Shown: in pieces, positions 45,540-57,181 of the stretch
Layout of the letters: each line of letters opens with the position of its first letter
Numbering within the stretch: position 1 is the stretch's first letter
NCBI RefSeq assembly: GCF_007655135.1
Contig: NC_045128.1
Span: forward strand, 11,098,001 to 11,162,000
DNA: 64,000 nt
DNA from: Punica granatum
Lineage: Eukaryota; Streptophyta; Magnoliopsida; Myrtales; Lythraceae
Reading direction: 5' to 3'
Translations under genes and position numbers: made by a program
The notes under the pieces: model-generated
The model's input: the letters and a program-made list of their open reading frames with translations, nothing else
Told to the model about the DNA's origin: nothing
The model's database searches: none

Positions 45540-46155
45540 TTGGGGATTGTGTAAGAATTACTGAAAATGCCCCAAGACTAGTTTGAAACGAATTTGAAAA
45601 TTCGGGCTGATCTGAAAAGTGAAAAGATGCCCCAAGGACCAAACTGAAACAACCTTAAAAGTTTTCGGAATTGGTTTAAAAATCCTGAACAATTCAGGGA
45701 CTGATTGGAACGTGCTAAAAATGGCCGGGACCCGACTGAGATGAATTTTAAAATTCGGGGAAGATCTGAAAAGGGCAGAAAATAGCCCCGGGACTAAACT
45801 GAAACAACTCGGAAAGTTCCCTGGAATGGTTGAAAAATTTTGGAAAATTCAAGGACTGATTGGAAGAAGGTAAAAATGGCTGGGACTTGACTGAAATGAA
45901 TTTTACAATTTGGGGCAGATCTGAAAAGGGTGGAAATTAGCCCAGGGACTAAACTGAAACAACTTGATAAGTTCTTTGATGTGGTTGGAAAATTATGGAA
46001 AATTCAAGGACTGATTAGGAAATGGTAAAAATGTCTGGGACTTGACTGAAAAGAATTTTAAAATTCGGGGCATGTCTGAAAAAAAATAAAAATGCATCCT
46101 TAGGACTGAAATGAGACAAAATGGAAAGTTCATAAAAATCGAGTTCGGGACAAAT
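45540..46155. repeat. Tandem repeat, about four units of 155 bp, within the LTR
   Basis: AATTCARGGACTGATTGGAA-type landmarks recur at 45691, 45846 and 46001, exactly 155 bp apart, with a weaker unit before. The matching part of LTR copy 1 lacks this array, so it expanded or was lost after the copies diverged. Confidence 0.8.
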
Positions 46156-47126
46156 CCGATCACCCACGCAACCCAAAAACACTCATTTTACGTCACATCC
46201 ATCCAAGCAAACATTAATATTTAGAAATGGAGCCCTAAACATGCCACTAAGTCGAGAATTTACCTAGTTCGGGAAGTTGAGGGGCGATTCTGTAAATAAA
46301 AATAATATTAATATAAAAAAAATCACCGGACGAATTGGGCTTCTGGGGAAGATTGGGCCGGACTGGCCCTTTGAGATTCGGACTGGGCCGAGTGAGTTGC
46401 TGGGCTGAGTTGGACCCCGGCAATGGGCTGGGCCGCTGCTTCTGGGCTGCTGAACGTGAGCCGAGCCGCAGCTGACCACGGGCTGGGCCGCCACACGCTG
46501 TCTGGCCGGACCACTTTCTGTGCTGATCCGGAAAAGGAGAACCGACCCGATTAGCCAGAAAATGAAACAAAAAGGGAAAATGGGGGCGGCTCGGTTGGCC
46601 GTGATGGCTAGGAGCCTGTTTGAAAAACGAATGTTGCTCAACTCTGCTCAATCCTGGTTTACTACAGGACAACATTGGCAGCAAAATTCCTTCATGTGGG
46701 ACCCAGGCGTAGCAGCACATGTACGACGGTCAACAATGGGCCCCGGTTGAATTTTTTTGCTGAGCGAGCAACCTGTTCTTAGTTCTAGGAATTGGAATGT
46801 ATCCTTCGTGTTGATTTTTTTTATTCAAAAATTGTCTTTAACATTTTTTGAACTGATACCAAGGTAATTTCAGGTTCAAATTTTTTTCCTTTACTTTTTC
46901 AGCTTTCCTTGGCATTTTGCTACATGAAAATGTCGCAACTTTTCAGAGGTCAACTTTACACTTTCGCACATTTGACAGATTAAAGTAAGCACGTTAAAGA
47001 AAGGTACAAAAGTTATTACATACATTCATTTTTTTCATTCAATATAATGCGTGCAAATTCATTTTTCATGCCATAATAATAAATAAGACAACTCCTAATA
47101 CAATATGTAAGTGCATGTCATTGCAC

Positions 47127-48531
47127 TCATCTCTCTGTACGCCATAACCGATTAGCGATACGATCGCGTACAACGTTCATTTCGGCGCTACTCATATCTA
47201 TATCCACTCTATTTCCTTCTTGTAGTGGAGGATTGCGAAATTCATCGTAATCCATCCACGCATCGCCGTACTCTAGAAATAATCTGTTATGGTAATTATT
47301 ACAGCGAATAAAATTATGCAAAACAAAACAGGCAAGGACAAGTTGTCCATGTGTATACGGTATGAAGTTCGTCATTAAAGTCAGTATGGCGAATCTCTTT
47401 TTCAAAATACCGAAGCAACGTTCGATTACATTACGCACTGACGCATGGCGCTGATTAAATAGCTCTTTTTCCGTTGTTGGCGGATTTTGCCGAGGAAAAT
47501 CACTCCGGTGGTACCGTTCCCCCTTGTACGGAGCCAAATATCCTGGTATATTTGGAAATCCTGCATCAACAACATAATATTGTTCTGCAAAGAACATAAG
47601 GAAAATTACAATTAATTAAATTAGAGTTGCAATTTCATAGAAAACCGTCGCATGTATAAGCAAATACTCACGACCACGCGGTGCTGGAAAACCTTCTATT
47701 GACGCAGCTTCGGAAAATATTCGTGAATCGTGTGCGGAACCCTCCCAACCCATCATCACGTATGTAAACATCATGTCGTGTGAACAAGCAGCCAATACAT
47801 TTTGAGATATCTCGGCATTTCGATCGCGATAAGGTACTTTGTTCGCCTGTGGCACGCATGCAGCGACATGGGTTCCATCGATGGCTCCAATACAATGCTG
47901 CATGACAAACGCATAATTATATGTACCGAACATAGTATGCCAAAAACAGTTTTATATAGTATGAAATTAGCAGAAAACATACCCTAAAGAAACGCAACCT
48001 TTCATCATTTTCAATTTCCGGTTGGACAGAAACGTTCCGCGGTGTTATAAAATCTTGTGATAATTGTTGTATTCCGCGTGCAATTTTTTTGATAAATCGT
48101 GACACCGTCTCCTTCGAGTGTTGGAACCTTTCCGCCACCATTGAAAATCGCATACTGTGGGAAATAACTAACAAGAACATACCGACTTGCTCTTCCACTG
48201 TGATACCTCTATTGGTATCTATGATGCCACACCGCAATCGAAATGTGTCGCATAGATTTCTAAACACGTAAGGTTCCATTCTGAAACTTTCGAAGCACCG
48301 AACATCACTCCCTAGTAGTTCAACAATGTACTGTCTTCCTTGAAGTGCTGAATTTCTACAAGGCCTGTTACGTGGAACTGGATCATTGAGCTGATCATAT
48401 TGCATCATCAAGTAGAAGAACGCCCGTCGCCTACTGTCTGGATCGTCGTTAATAGAGTTATTGGCATAGCCCGAAGACGACGCATTACGAGACATGTTGT
48501 TTGACAAATGATCGCCTGCCGGTGTGGACAT
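47127..48531 (-). CDS. PIF/Harbinger transposase (DDE_Tnp_4 nuclease)
   Basis: Exons (minus) 48531-47983, 47897-47672 and 47584-47127; both introns are GT-AG with matching phase, giving 410 residues, the usual length. The N-terminal third holds a helix-turn-helix-like DNA-binding segment (FRNLCDTFRLRC ... HSKETVSRFIKK). The catalytic core has D190 in CIGAIDGTH, the conserved SAHDSRIF, D265 in VVDAGF and E313 in VIERCFGILKKRF, so the DDE triad is present. No stop or frame break is seen. The enzyme cuts and joins the element's ends at TWA targets; in related systems it needs the Myb-like partner encoded just upstream. Confidence 0.9.
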
Positions 48532-48698
48532 AAGATCACGAACACTTCGTTAACAGTGAAACACATTAATCATAATCATTGAATTGCAAACAGAAAATCA
48601 TCAACAAAACAAAACACACAAAACAAACAAGAGTTCAGTCATTAAAAAAAACCATAGTCAGATAGCCAAATAAAAATTAAAATGGGTTCACAGATTCT

Positions 48699-49704
48699 TC
48701 AAGTATGAGGAAGCTGCATCATCCATTCATGTCGGTCGTCCTCCTTGAACCACATGAAAAGCCTTCGTGCTCTCGGATCAAGGAGGGCGTTGGCGGCTTT
48801 CACATACAGGGAGTGAGGGATTCTCGATTTCAATTTTGCCAACTCCTCGAGGGCTTCCTCGATGCTATTCTTCTCAGGTTTCTCAGGGCTCGTTACCGAC
48901 TTGCTTCTCTTTGCCGACGGTGGGGTGTTCTGTGGCTGCGGTTTCGTGTAACTCTCCCTGAACAGGTCCATGCATTCCTGCATTTGTGAACTCTTGCTTA
49001 GACGTCTTTTCGGCGCTCTACGTCGAGACTCGGTTATCATGGGCTCTGCCTGAAGTTGGACGAGGTCGTCACTGTCGTCGAAGCCTTCTTCGAGGTCGAC
49101 ATGTTGTTTCCCCTTCCCCTTCCCCCTAGATAAGAATTCCTCATTTAATCGGCGTTCTTCTTCTAACGTTGGAGGTGGATCGGTCGAGGAGATGCGAAGA
49201 GCACCGGTAGCCACTGAAGAACTAAAGAGTTGCTTCTGCAAATCGTAGTGGTTGCAGCCCTTGCTCCGAAATGCCTTGTATGCCCTGTTCTTCTATACAA
49301 TGAAGTACGACATGACTCAAAAAAGATCAGTGACAATTCATTCAAAACAACCTTAGAAGCCGAACAAACAATTTATGAGAATGTACCTTTGCAAACATAT
49401 CCCAAACATCTTGGTCGGCTGTGATGGTGTTTGTGTCTGCATCCCACCCAACGCCTGTATGCCTAACTATTTCAGAGAATCGGGTGAAATTGGTCTTCAT
49501 TCTCTGATGCTTGTCCTTTACCTTCTGCAAACACAGCTGTTGTTCGGGAAATAGATTTACCATCTCAGCTGTAATCTCCTTCCAAGTAGTTTTCTTCCAT
49601 GTTGTACTGTGTGCTCTTCTCAGCTTCTCGAGCATTATGTTTATGAAAGCGAACTCCATTTCATCACTCCAGTTGATGATGATATTTTCGCCTTTAGGTG
49701 CCAT
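48699..49704 (-). CDS. Myb/SANT-like DNA-binding protein of the PIF/Harbinger element (ORF1)
   Basis: Exons (minus) 49704-49387 and 49292-48699, phase-matched, giving 303 residues. Residues about 10-110 are a Myb/SANT-like (Myb_DNA-bind_3) domain: INWSDEMEFAFINIMLEKL, TWKEITAEMVNLFP, KVKDKHQRMKTNFTRFSEI, GVGWDADTNTI, then across the splice AYKAFRSKGCNHYDLQKQLF. The C-terminal half is charged with a basic stretch (RRRAPKRRLSK), probably nuclear targeting, and a helical tail. In Ping/Pong/PIF elements such a protein binds the ends and helps bring in the transposase. It lies 170 bp upstream of the transposase gene on the same strand. The frame is intact. ATG 49704 was chosen because it precedes the domain directly; the frame is open further upstream. 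Confidence 0.86.
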
Positions 49705-50876
49705 AATGCATGCACTTGGTCCAGAATAACAATTATCTAACAATGCACCTAACAATGATCTATCAGTTGCGGTAAACAACAGTATGCAACCCCAAACTTA
49801 GTCAGTCTTTTCCTTCTTGAAATGCAAATAACATGCATCTTCCAGTTATCACAGAAAGCACAGTAAGATGGCAACCTTGTACGGAGCCAAAAATTCTGAA
49901 AGACCACCATGGCATCAACGCATAGTAGCACAACCACATTAGAAGCAGTGAAATTAACTGACCATACAAGGAAGACAAGCACAGATAGTCCGAACCACAA
50001 ACCCACAACAACATGGAAACATTCTGTTAACAGATCAGGAAGAACAAGCTGATAACTTTGGCCTATTCCGGAAAGGACAACAAACAAGGCTCATTCATTC
50101 TGATGAAGAACAGATCTATGAGATTGACACAGGTAGGCGACCTTACAGTAACAGGGCAAGGGCACCAGATGACCAAGGACGTCTTGCTAAGCAGACAGCA
50201 ATCGTCGAAATTCCACCAAGTCTTGCAATCAGAAATCATTAATCGAGATAGAGATCAAAAGAATTACCTCACTGTCGATGCCTCTCCAAAACAACAACTT
50301 CCTGGGCTTCTTAAACCCCAACCCTGGTAGAGACCAGCGAACTGGAGGGGCCCCCGACAGCGACGAAAGTCGGGAATCTCTGGCAGCCGGTGACAGAGAT
50401 GACGTCCTTCGCGAATCTGTCCTGCACAGCTCGTGCTTTTCACTGTTCTTCGCACCAAAGATGCACAGGGGCAAGATCACGGACGAACAGCCTGTTTGCA
50501 GAGAACAGCATTCATAAGTCTGTAATAATCGGTGAAATTTGTAAAATCAAATCAGTAAATGGACAGTTTCCGACCGAGGAGAACAAAGAAATTTCTTCGA
50601 TTTCGGCCGTAGGCTATGCGCACAAAGCTCAGAAGGAAGAAGGGGTCGATGCAGGAAGGATGAGGGGATGAAGAGGAGCGGACTGTCTTTACTCCATTCA
50701 ACGGCTCTCTGGCTTGACACCGACAAGGGCCAAAAAAAAAATACATATCTATATCCACTAGTCAAACTAACCAGCAGATCTGGGACCCACTGCTCCAGAT
50801 GCATGTTGTGGCCAATTTTGTTTTTATGCAAGTTAAACAAAGCAGAGTTGAACCATGCTCATTTGCCAAACAAACC
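49705..50876. other. PIF element right part, 5' region of its genes
   Basis: No protein-coding exon is recognised. Overlapping small ORFs lie on both strands. Presumed promoter and leader region of the Myb-like gene. Confidence 0.35.
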
Positions 50877-51924
50877 TTAGATGAGTCACGGCGATTTTCG
50901 ATTCCCGGGAGGGGCCCGTCAATTCACCGGAGGAGGCGGGGATTTCGGTGTCCTCGCCGGGGAAGTTCCGGAGGAACTGTGGTCGTGAGGGGGTTCGAGC
51001 CGAGGGGCGCGGGCTTCCGAGTTTGGGGAGGGTGACAAGCCTAGGGAGAGCGAGACGAGCCGAGGGAGACAATCGAGCTGTCAGTTTTCCTCGCGTGCGA
51101 GCTAAGGGAGAGTCGAGGGGAATGTCTGAGCTGTGGGAGTTTTCCGATTCGAGAGGATGAGCTGAGGGAGTTTTTTTTTTTTGGATCCCAGAGGATCCGT
51201 TTCTTTTCGGCTAGCGTTTTGTGAGGAAGAAGAAGAAGGAAAGGGAATGAAGATGAGGCGAAATTTTCGCCGGAAACTTTCGAAAGAAGGAAAGAAAAAT
51301 CTGCAGATTTGATCCTAAGAAGAAAGGAAAGAAAAAAAAGAAAAAGGAAAGAAGAAGAACAGGAAACAGAAGAAACTGGGCAGAAGGGACGGCAGGGAAA
51401 GTCAAAGTTTGACTTTCCTTTTTTTTTTTGAAATTAGTCGGTCAGACCGGCTCTGACCGGTTCTGACCGACTTTGACTTTTCTGACTTTTCCTTTTTTTT
51501 TTTGAAAATCCAAAAAATTTAACGCGTGTAGAAATCAAAATTCTTGTCTTTGTAATTAGATGACCAAAAACTGATTCGGGACCGGCATTGTGTTCAAAAA
51601 AATTTACGGATCAATGTTATGTAATAAAATATTTTTCGGCCTTGAGTTTTCTTCCAGGATTTGAAAATTAATGTCGACGCGCGCGAAATTCAAAGACACC
51701 CCGTAAAAATATTTTTATAAAATTGATGTTAAATTAGAAAAATGTCACTTTTTCAAATGCCATCAATGCTCGAGCAATTTGCTAGAAATACTTCCCTCAT
51801 ACGGGGTGACAAAGTGACGATTTTGTCGCTTTGGAGCTGGTGGACCGAAATGGGGTGCTGACATTTTTAAATATTTTCTTTGATTTTTATTGTATTTTAA
51901 ATTTTATTGTTTGATTTTTTATGA

Positions 51925-54690
51925 GGTGAAAAAGCCACGTCAGCTAGAAAACATTTAATACTAATGGCACATCAACTAAAATCAGAAAAACATAAACATT
52001 GAAAGTTTATGTTTTGATATAAATGTGAAAATTCATAGTCTTAACCATTGTTATCAGAACCGGACCGGACCGGCCGGTTCGACCGATCGGACCGAAAATT
52101 AGATCTATGATCGGTTCGGTTCTCTTAAAAATCGAAAATGCATAAAAAAACCGGTGAACCCAAAAAGCCGACCGATTTTTTTATAAACCCATAGAACCCA
52201 TTCAAACCGGTCGGTTGGATGGGTTTTGGATTTTTAAAGGAAACCCGACCCGAATAAGAAATCAGGCAAATTGATTGGATCTGTAAATTGGAAACCCTAG
52301 TTCTAGTTCAGTCGTCACCTTTTAGACTTCGACTTCCAAACTCCACTGCTGAAACTTATTAGCACTTTTTCTCGCTAACAGCTTAGAGCACTCTTTCATT
52401 TAGCATTTGAGAGCCCTTTTGTTATTGATCAGGCGAACATTTCTCTAAGACTTGATCATTCGTCTGATCCTTCCTCCTTTGCAGCTTGCTGAGGAACAAC
52501 TGCTTTCCATGGAGTCAGAAGGCGAATCCGGGGTAAGCATGATTGATCACGCTTCAACAAGTCTTGGAAATTTCTTTCAATTGCTGAATTGCTTACTTTT
52601 GCAATTTTGAGCCATTTTTTGCATGCGGATAGATTACTTCCTTTCGAAAATTTTGAATTTTGTGGAATTTTTTGCACTGGAAAAGTCCATGAAGGCTCTG
52701 GGTGGTGGTCAAGTTTGCCAGATCTGCAGTGATAGTGTCGGCACAGCTGTAGACGGTGAGCCCTTTGTTCCAGCTCGGTGACTCAGAGTCTCAGACGACA
52801 GACAGTCTTCATCTTCGAGCTCCTCTTCATGGGATTCCTCTTCATCTTCACTCTTCTCTGTTCAGGTAGCTCTTCTCCTTCGAGAGGCGGCGTCCAGACT
52901 AGTTGCCTCGATCTCATCCGCTGTTCATCAATCAACCGGTAACCATCCTCCCGTCTGTTCACCTGTTGGTCTTGCGATCGTTCCCTAGGTCGCTTCTAAT
53001 ATGAATTTATTATGTTGTGCTCTTACCCGCATCTGAAGCTTGTTGTGCTCTTGCTCTGTTCATTTTCTAGCATGGATTCATTTCTAGATTGCTCTTTGTT
53101 GTCTAAATAAACTGACCAAAGTTGGTTCTTTTCAATCTTCCCTGAATTAATATGTTGTTTTGTCCCCCTTCGATGACAGCTATATACGGTATACAATAGT
53201 AACATTACACACGGTTTATTGGTCTTTAGACTCTTTACAGTTTACTCACTGCCCTGTTTTTATATACAGTATACAATACACACGGTTTACTGCCCCCTTC
53301 GATGATAGATGGTTGGATTAAGGATGCGTATGCCCTGCGAGGGATTCTTTTGTTGCAAAAAAGGGTGCTTCATGTAAGAGTTTGGTGCAACATTTTTTAT
53401 TCATGATGTAAGAGCTACTATTTTGGAACTTAATGCAGTAATGCTTTTGACATTACTTTGGTGTGTTGTGTTTTGGTTACATTCTGCATTTGAGCATTTT
53501 CTGCATATTTTAATCCCATTTTAGCATATATTTCAGCAGTGATGCTTTCACTTTCTGTTTCTATAGTGAAAGATAACATTATGCTTTCATTTTGTATAAA
53601 AGCATCGCTGCAGCATTAACAAGGTGCATATAGTGAAAGGTCACTTTTTGTTGCATTGCAATGAAGCAGTTGCAGCATAAATAAGAAGAAGCATGAACAA
53701 GCTTAGGTCAATGCCACTTAATATTGGTTCTAGATCATGGGGACATCAGTACCCAAAAAGTGATGCCATTTTTCTTGTATTTTTTCATTTTTTGGACACA
53801 TATTAATTATTATCTAATATTTATTACTATTTTATTGTCTTTTATATTATTTTCTTAAAATAATAAATATTTATTTATTTTATAATTAAACAAGCGGTCC
53901 GACCCATCGAACCCCCGGTTGAACCCATAAACCCATGAACCCATGCCTCGGCCGGTTCGATGTCCGATCCGGTTCTAATAACACTGGTCTTAACCTAATT
54001 TATGCAATAAAAAAATCCAATTATTATAACGACTTATATTACCGGGCCGGCTACCAAGTGGCTCGGCCGAGTCTTTGAGATTTGTTCAGAGACTTATGTA
54101 AAATATTTTCACCAGTCGGTAATTCATTTACATTTATTATTTAGGAAGTATTCTTAAGGGACAAACACACTATGAATTTTTAAATGAATGATGCCGTATA
54201 GTTTTATAATAGAGCTGATAAGTTGTGGGAAATTACATGCGTAAAACATGCAACAGGTAATGCACGGATTCCACAAGCAAAAGACATAAAAAAGAAAAAA
54301 CGACGATTCTCTCACAGATCGCTTACGCCAGTTTAATCAATTAATTAGTCGGCCGGGACAGCGGATTAGGTTTCTTACGCCAGTGACAGATTTACGTGGG
54401 GACGGCGAATTAGCGGGAAAATGAGACGCTAACTTTGCAGGTTCCCCATAATTCACTAGGCCTTTAATTTGAAATATTTGAGTTCACAAGATGGTAAGAT
54501 CAATCTTTTTTATATTATTGGAAATTTCTCTTTTAACGGGAGATTAACAACCGGCGGTGGTATTATTCTTTGGTACGCTATTACAAATTATAAATATCAC
54601 ATCTATCCTTTCAAGCGGCTTATTAGTGAAGACCCGAGATTTCTTCCTGCCTTAATTGTGCAACTAGATATAGCCTATTAATTCCGCATA
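51925..54690. repeat. Segmental duplication, block B
   Basis: Direct partner of 41870-43290, interrupted by a hAT element at 52046-53986. Homology resumes at TTATTATAACGACTTATATTACCG (about 54017, quoted in part) and runs to about 54690. Confidence 0.85.
52046..53986. mobile_element. Non-autonomous hAT element, 1.9 kb
   Basis: The ends CATTGTTATCAGAACCGG and (inverse of right) CAGTGTTATTAGAACCGG form inverted repeats with CA start. Perfect 8-bp target duplications GTCTTAAC flank it (52038-52045 and 53987-53994), as for the hAT superfamily. The outer parts are rich in CCGGTTCGA-type repeats on both sides. The interior has no transposase or other recognised gene. Confidence 0.88.
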
Positions 54691-55581
54691 AGATCGAATC
54701 GACCAAGAATGAAAAAGGATAGAAGAAAAAGAGTATAACACAGTGGCACATTATCATACACTATCGATTGTCAATTAAGATGTTGCATGTTCGATTCTAA
54801 TTAGTGCTACTTTGATACCTTTTTTTCTCTTTTTTTTTATTATATTTCTTAATTTCCTTTTAATTTACTAAAGTATGAGGATCTCTTGTAATCAAGTAAG
54901 AAAAATTGAAACGATAGGGTACAAAAATGGAATCAAATTTGGGGGGAAAAAGAAGAAGGAAGATTCAACAAGTTATCTTCTAATAAACAGGCCACAGCCT
55001 CTTGTCTCCTCAGCTCTATTACTTTATTCCTACGAATAATTTGCTAATAATTCATCAATGGAGGGACGGAAGGGGGCTGGAAACCTCTGCTAACTTGATT
55101 AAATTAAATAAAATCAGAAAGGAAATATGATCATATATAGTCCTAGGCAGAGAAAGATTGGATCAAAATCATTCATCAACGCAGATTGTGAATTTATGAG
55201 ATAATTAATCTTACAAATGAATAATTTACAGATCACTAATCACTTCTTCGTCTTCCCCTCCGTTCTTCCCATGAGCCGCTACAGCGTCACTATCGATATG
55301 GCCGTGGTCTTACTTGCTTAAGTTTTTGGACCGGGTGCAAACCCAACTACTTATTGGTCTAGTATAAATTTTTCAGAGGATAAACGGTTAATTTAAAAGG
55401 TGAAATGAAGATCAAAGCTCGTATTATGTAATCGACAAAATATGGACTAGAAAAATGTATGTATATCGGACAAAAAGGAACTAGGACAAATCTAAGCATT
55501 GGTATAGATCACATAACCGAAAAGCCAGTCTGAAAGTTCGGGCTTTGCTGCTACCGGTATGTGTCGTGAAGAAAGGAGGAT
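54691..55581. other. Intergenic stretch downstream of the ATL gene
   Basis: Nothing recognised. Includes the presumed 3' UTR of the minus-strand ATL gene. Confidence 0.4.
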
Positions 55582-57051
55582 TTACACAGCAATCGAATCG
55601 GGTGTCTGCCTCGTTGCGTTAACGTCCGGAGAGTCCTGATGCGAGCGAGACCGTCGCTCCCTGTTGGCAAACCACTGAACTGTTCTTCTTGCAATTGGGA
55701 GCCAAAGTTGCCTCCTCCTGTCCTCCTTTCTATTCCCTCCACTGTATCTCCCACTCTTCCCTATAGTCGAATCCCCAAACCTCGAGACCGCCGTGATCTC
55801 CGACTGCGACCTCTTTTCCAAATCAGAAACCATGTTCAAACCATTTGTGTGCGATAACTGATTCCCAGTGTCAGCTATTGGCCTCGTGGAAGGACCTGAG
55901 ATTAGGCCGGTTTTATTGATTGAGCTCAACTTGCTCTCAAAAATCCTCTTCCTGTCCATCTCCTCCTTGATCCTCCCCATTTGATTTCGGTCATTCTCAA
56001 CCCTGTGATCGGCTGCCATGTTGGTATTCCCCTTGAATGGTTCCAGGGCCGAGAACCGGTCGCTCGAGAATGCATTAAGCATCTCGGAGTTTAAGAACAT
56101 CAAGTCAGAGGAGCTCACGTTGCTCCATCGATTCTGGAACACAACATCGGACACAACAATCCTATGCTTGAACTTGTGCAACATCATTTGATTGGCTTCT
56201 TCTTGGTTGATCAAGCTCTCCTCATCCTTGTCATTGCTACTGTTCTTGTTGTTTGAACCCTTGAAGAGTTTACGGAAACTACTTCCTATCCCAACGTTAA
56301 ATCTCGACGAAGATCCGTTCCCGTTCGTGTTTTCCTCCTCTCGTTCAATGAAGATCTCGAGGCTGTTTGGATCCTGAATCCTCTCCGAGTGGCTCGAGTT
56401 AAGCAGTCGCATGCTATTGGAGTAGGCAAAGATGCTTGGGTCATCCGGGCTTACCCGATGGCGGCAGATGGGGCAGGTGGAGTGCCGCTCAAGCCAATGG
56501 TCGATGCAGTCAATGTGAAATGCGTGTTTGCACTTGGGCAGGAGCCGGAGGATCTCTATGTCCTCGAACTTTGACAGGCAGACCGCGCACTCAAGCCCAG
56601 CACGGGAACCACGGAGGGAGGAGAACCGGAAGAAAGGAAGGGACTCGATCACGGTCTTGTTAATCCCCGAAAACTGCCTGGACCTCGTGACAGCATTGTT
56701 ATTGTTGTTGTTTCCTGCTGAGGAATCACGGACCCACCGGCCCCGGTGGCAGAACTTGGCGTAGATGAGGAGGATGAAGGTGATGGTGAACATGATGGTG
56801 AGAATCCCTATAACGACCGCTAAGCTCGGTTTGAAGTTGGACGATGCATCATTCGGCGATGGATAATACCGTCCGAGCTGAGCCCGAACAAGAGCACGAT
56901 GATCAAGTAAATCGAGATTAAGGATGATCAGTAGAAAAACTGGAGGAATGAGAGGCACAATATGTCTAATAATTTCGTCCATGTCTTGTGAGAGGACGGA
57001 AATCTTGGCATGGGAAAATGGGGTCTTGTTGGGAAGACAACAATATATCAT
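55582..57051 (-). CDS. ATL42-like: RING-H2 E3 ubiquitin ligase, ATL42-like
   Basis: Intronless, 489 codons. Membrane-anchored ubiquitin ligase of the plant ATL family; ATL proteins are commonly linked to defence and carbon/nitrogen or stress responses, but the substrate is unknown. An N-terminal hydrophobic signal follows Met24 (MDEIIRHIVPLIPPVFLLII). A membrane span lies at about 76-98 (LAVVIGILTIMFTITFILLI). The ATL GLD-type motif region is INKTVIESLPFFRF (130-143). The RING-H2 finger spans 155-196 (CAVC ... CKHAFHIDC ... CPIC). The C-terminus shares VVSDVVFQNRWSNVSSSDLM and RRRQLWLPIARRTVQWFANR with Arabidopsis ATL42. Met24 (56982) is the likelier start because it puts the signal peptide at the N-terminus. 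All RING ligands are present and no break is seen. Confidence 0.93.
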   Translation of the reverse strand: MIYCCLPNKTPFSHAKISVLSQDMDEIIRHIVPLIPPVFLLIILNLDLLDHRALVRAQLGRYYPSPNDASSNFKPSLAVVIGILTIMFTITFILLIYAKFCHRGRWVRDSSAGNNNNNNAVTRSRQFSGINKTVIESLPFFRFSSLRGSRAGLECAVCLSKFEDIEILRLLPKCKHAFHIDCIDHWLERHSTCPICRHRVSPDDPSIFAYSNSMRLLNSSHSERIQDPNSLEIFIEREEENTNGNGSSSRFNVGIGSSFRKLFKGSNNKNSSNDKDEESLINQEEANQMMLHKFKHRIVVSDVVFQNRWSNVSSSDLMFLNSEMLNAFSSDRFSALEPFKGNTNMAADHRVENDRNQMGRIKEEMDRKRIFESKLSSINKTGLISGPSTRPIADTGNQLSHTNGLNMVSDLEKRSQSEITAVSRFGDSTIGKSGRYSGGNRKEDRRRQLWLPIARRTVQWFANRERRSRSHQDSPDVNATRQTPDSIAV

Positions 57052-57181
57052 TTTTCAAGGGAAGGTTTAATTATATGGGTCGGCTCCTTACATATAGAAG
57101 AAGCATGTGAGACCATCAGAACATGTCTTTCTTTTATTCCTCGGTGAAGCTACGAGCTATTCTCACCTTATTGGTCGAGAC

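Larger units (their letters stand above)
46611..50876 (-). mobile_element. PIF/Harbinger transposon, coding-complete
   Basis: Ends GGAGCCTGTTTGAAAAACGA (left) and, read inward from the right, GGTTTGTTTGGCAAATGAGC form an imperfect inverted repeat that continues to a shared CTCAACTCTGCT/TTCAACTCTGCT. The flanking 3 bp are CTA and TTA, close to the TWA duplication of this superfamily. It carries two minus-strand genes, a DDE nuclease and a Myb/SANT-like protein, the standard pair in PIF and Pong elements. Both frames are open. Insertion into LTR copy 2 is clear because the LTR resumes on both sides. Confidence 0.88.
43673..51863 (-). mobile_element. Large solo LTR (copy 2), interrupted by a PIF/Harbinger element
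   Basis: On the minus strand it starts TGTCAGCACCCCATTTCGG and ends GGGTGCGCACA, with TTTTT on both sides (43668-43672 and 51864-51868) as the target duplication. Without the 4.3-kb insertion at 46611-50876 it is about 3.9 kb, collinear with 23882-26667 but longer, partly because of a tandem array at about 45540-46155. No PBS, PPT or coding interior adjoins it, so it is a solo LTR. A TTTTT duplication is low in information, so the ends rest mainly on the match to copy 1. Confidence 0.72.
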
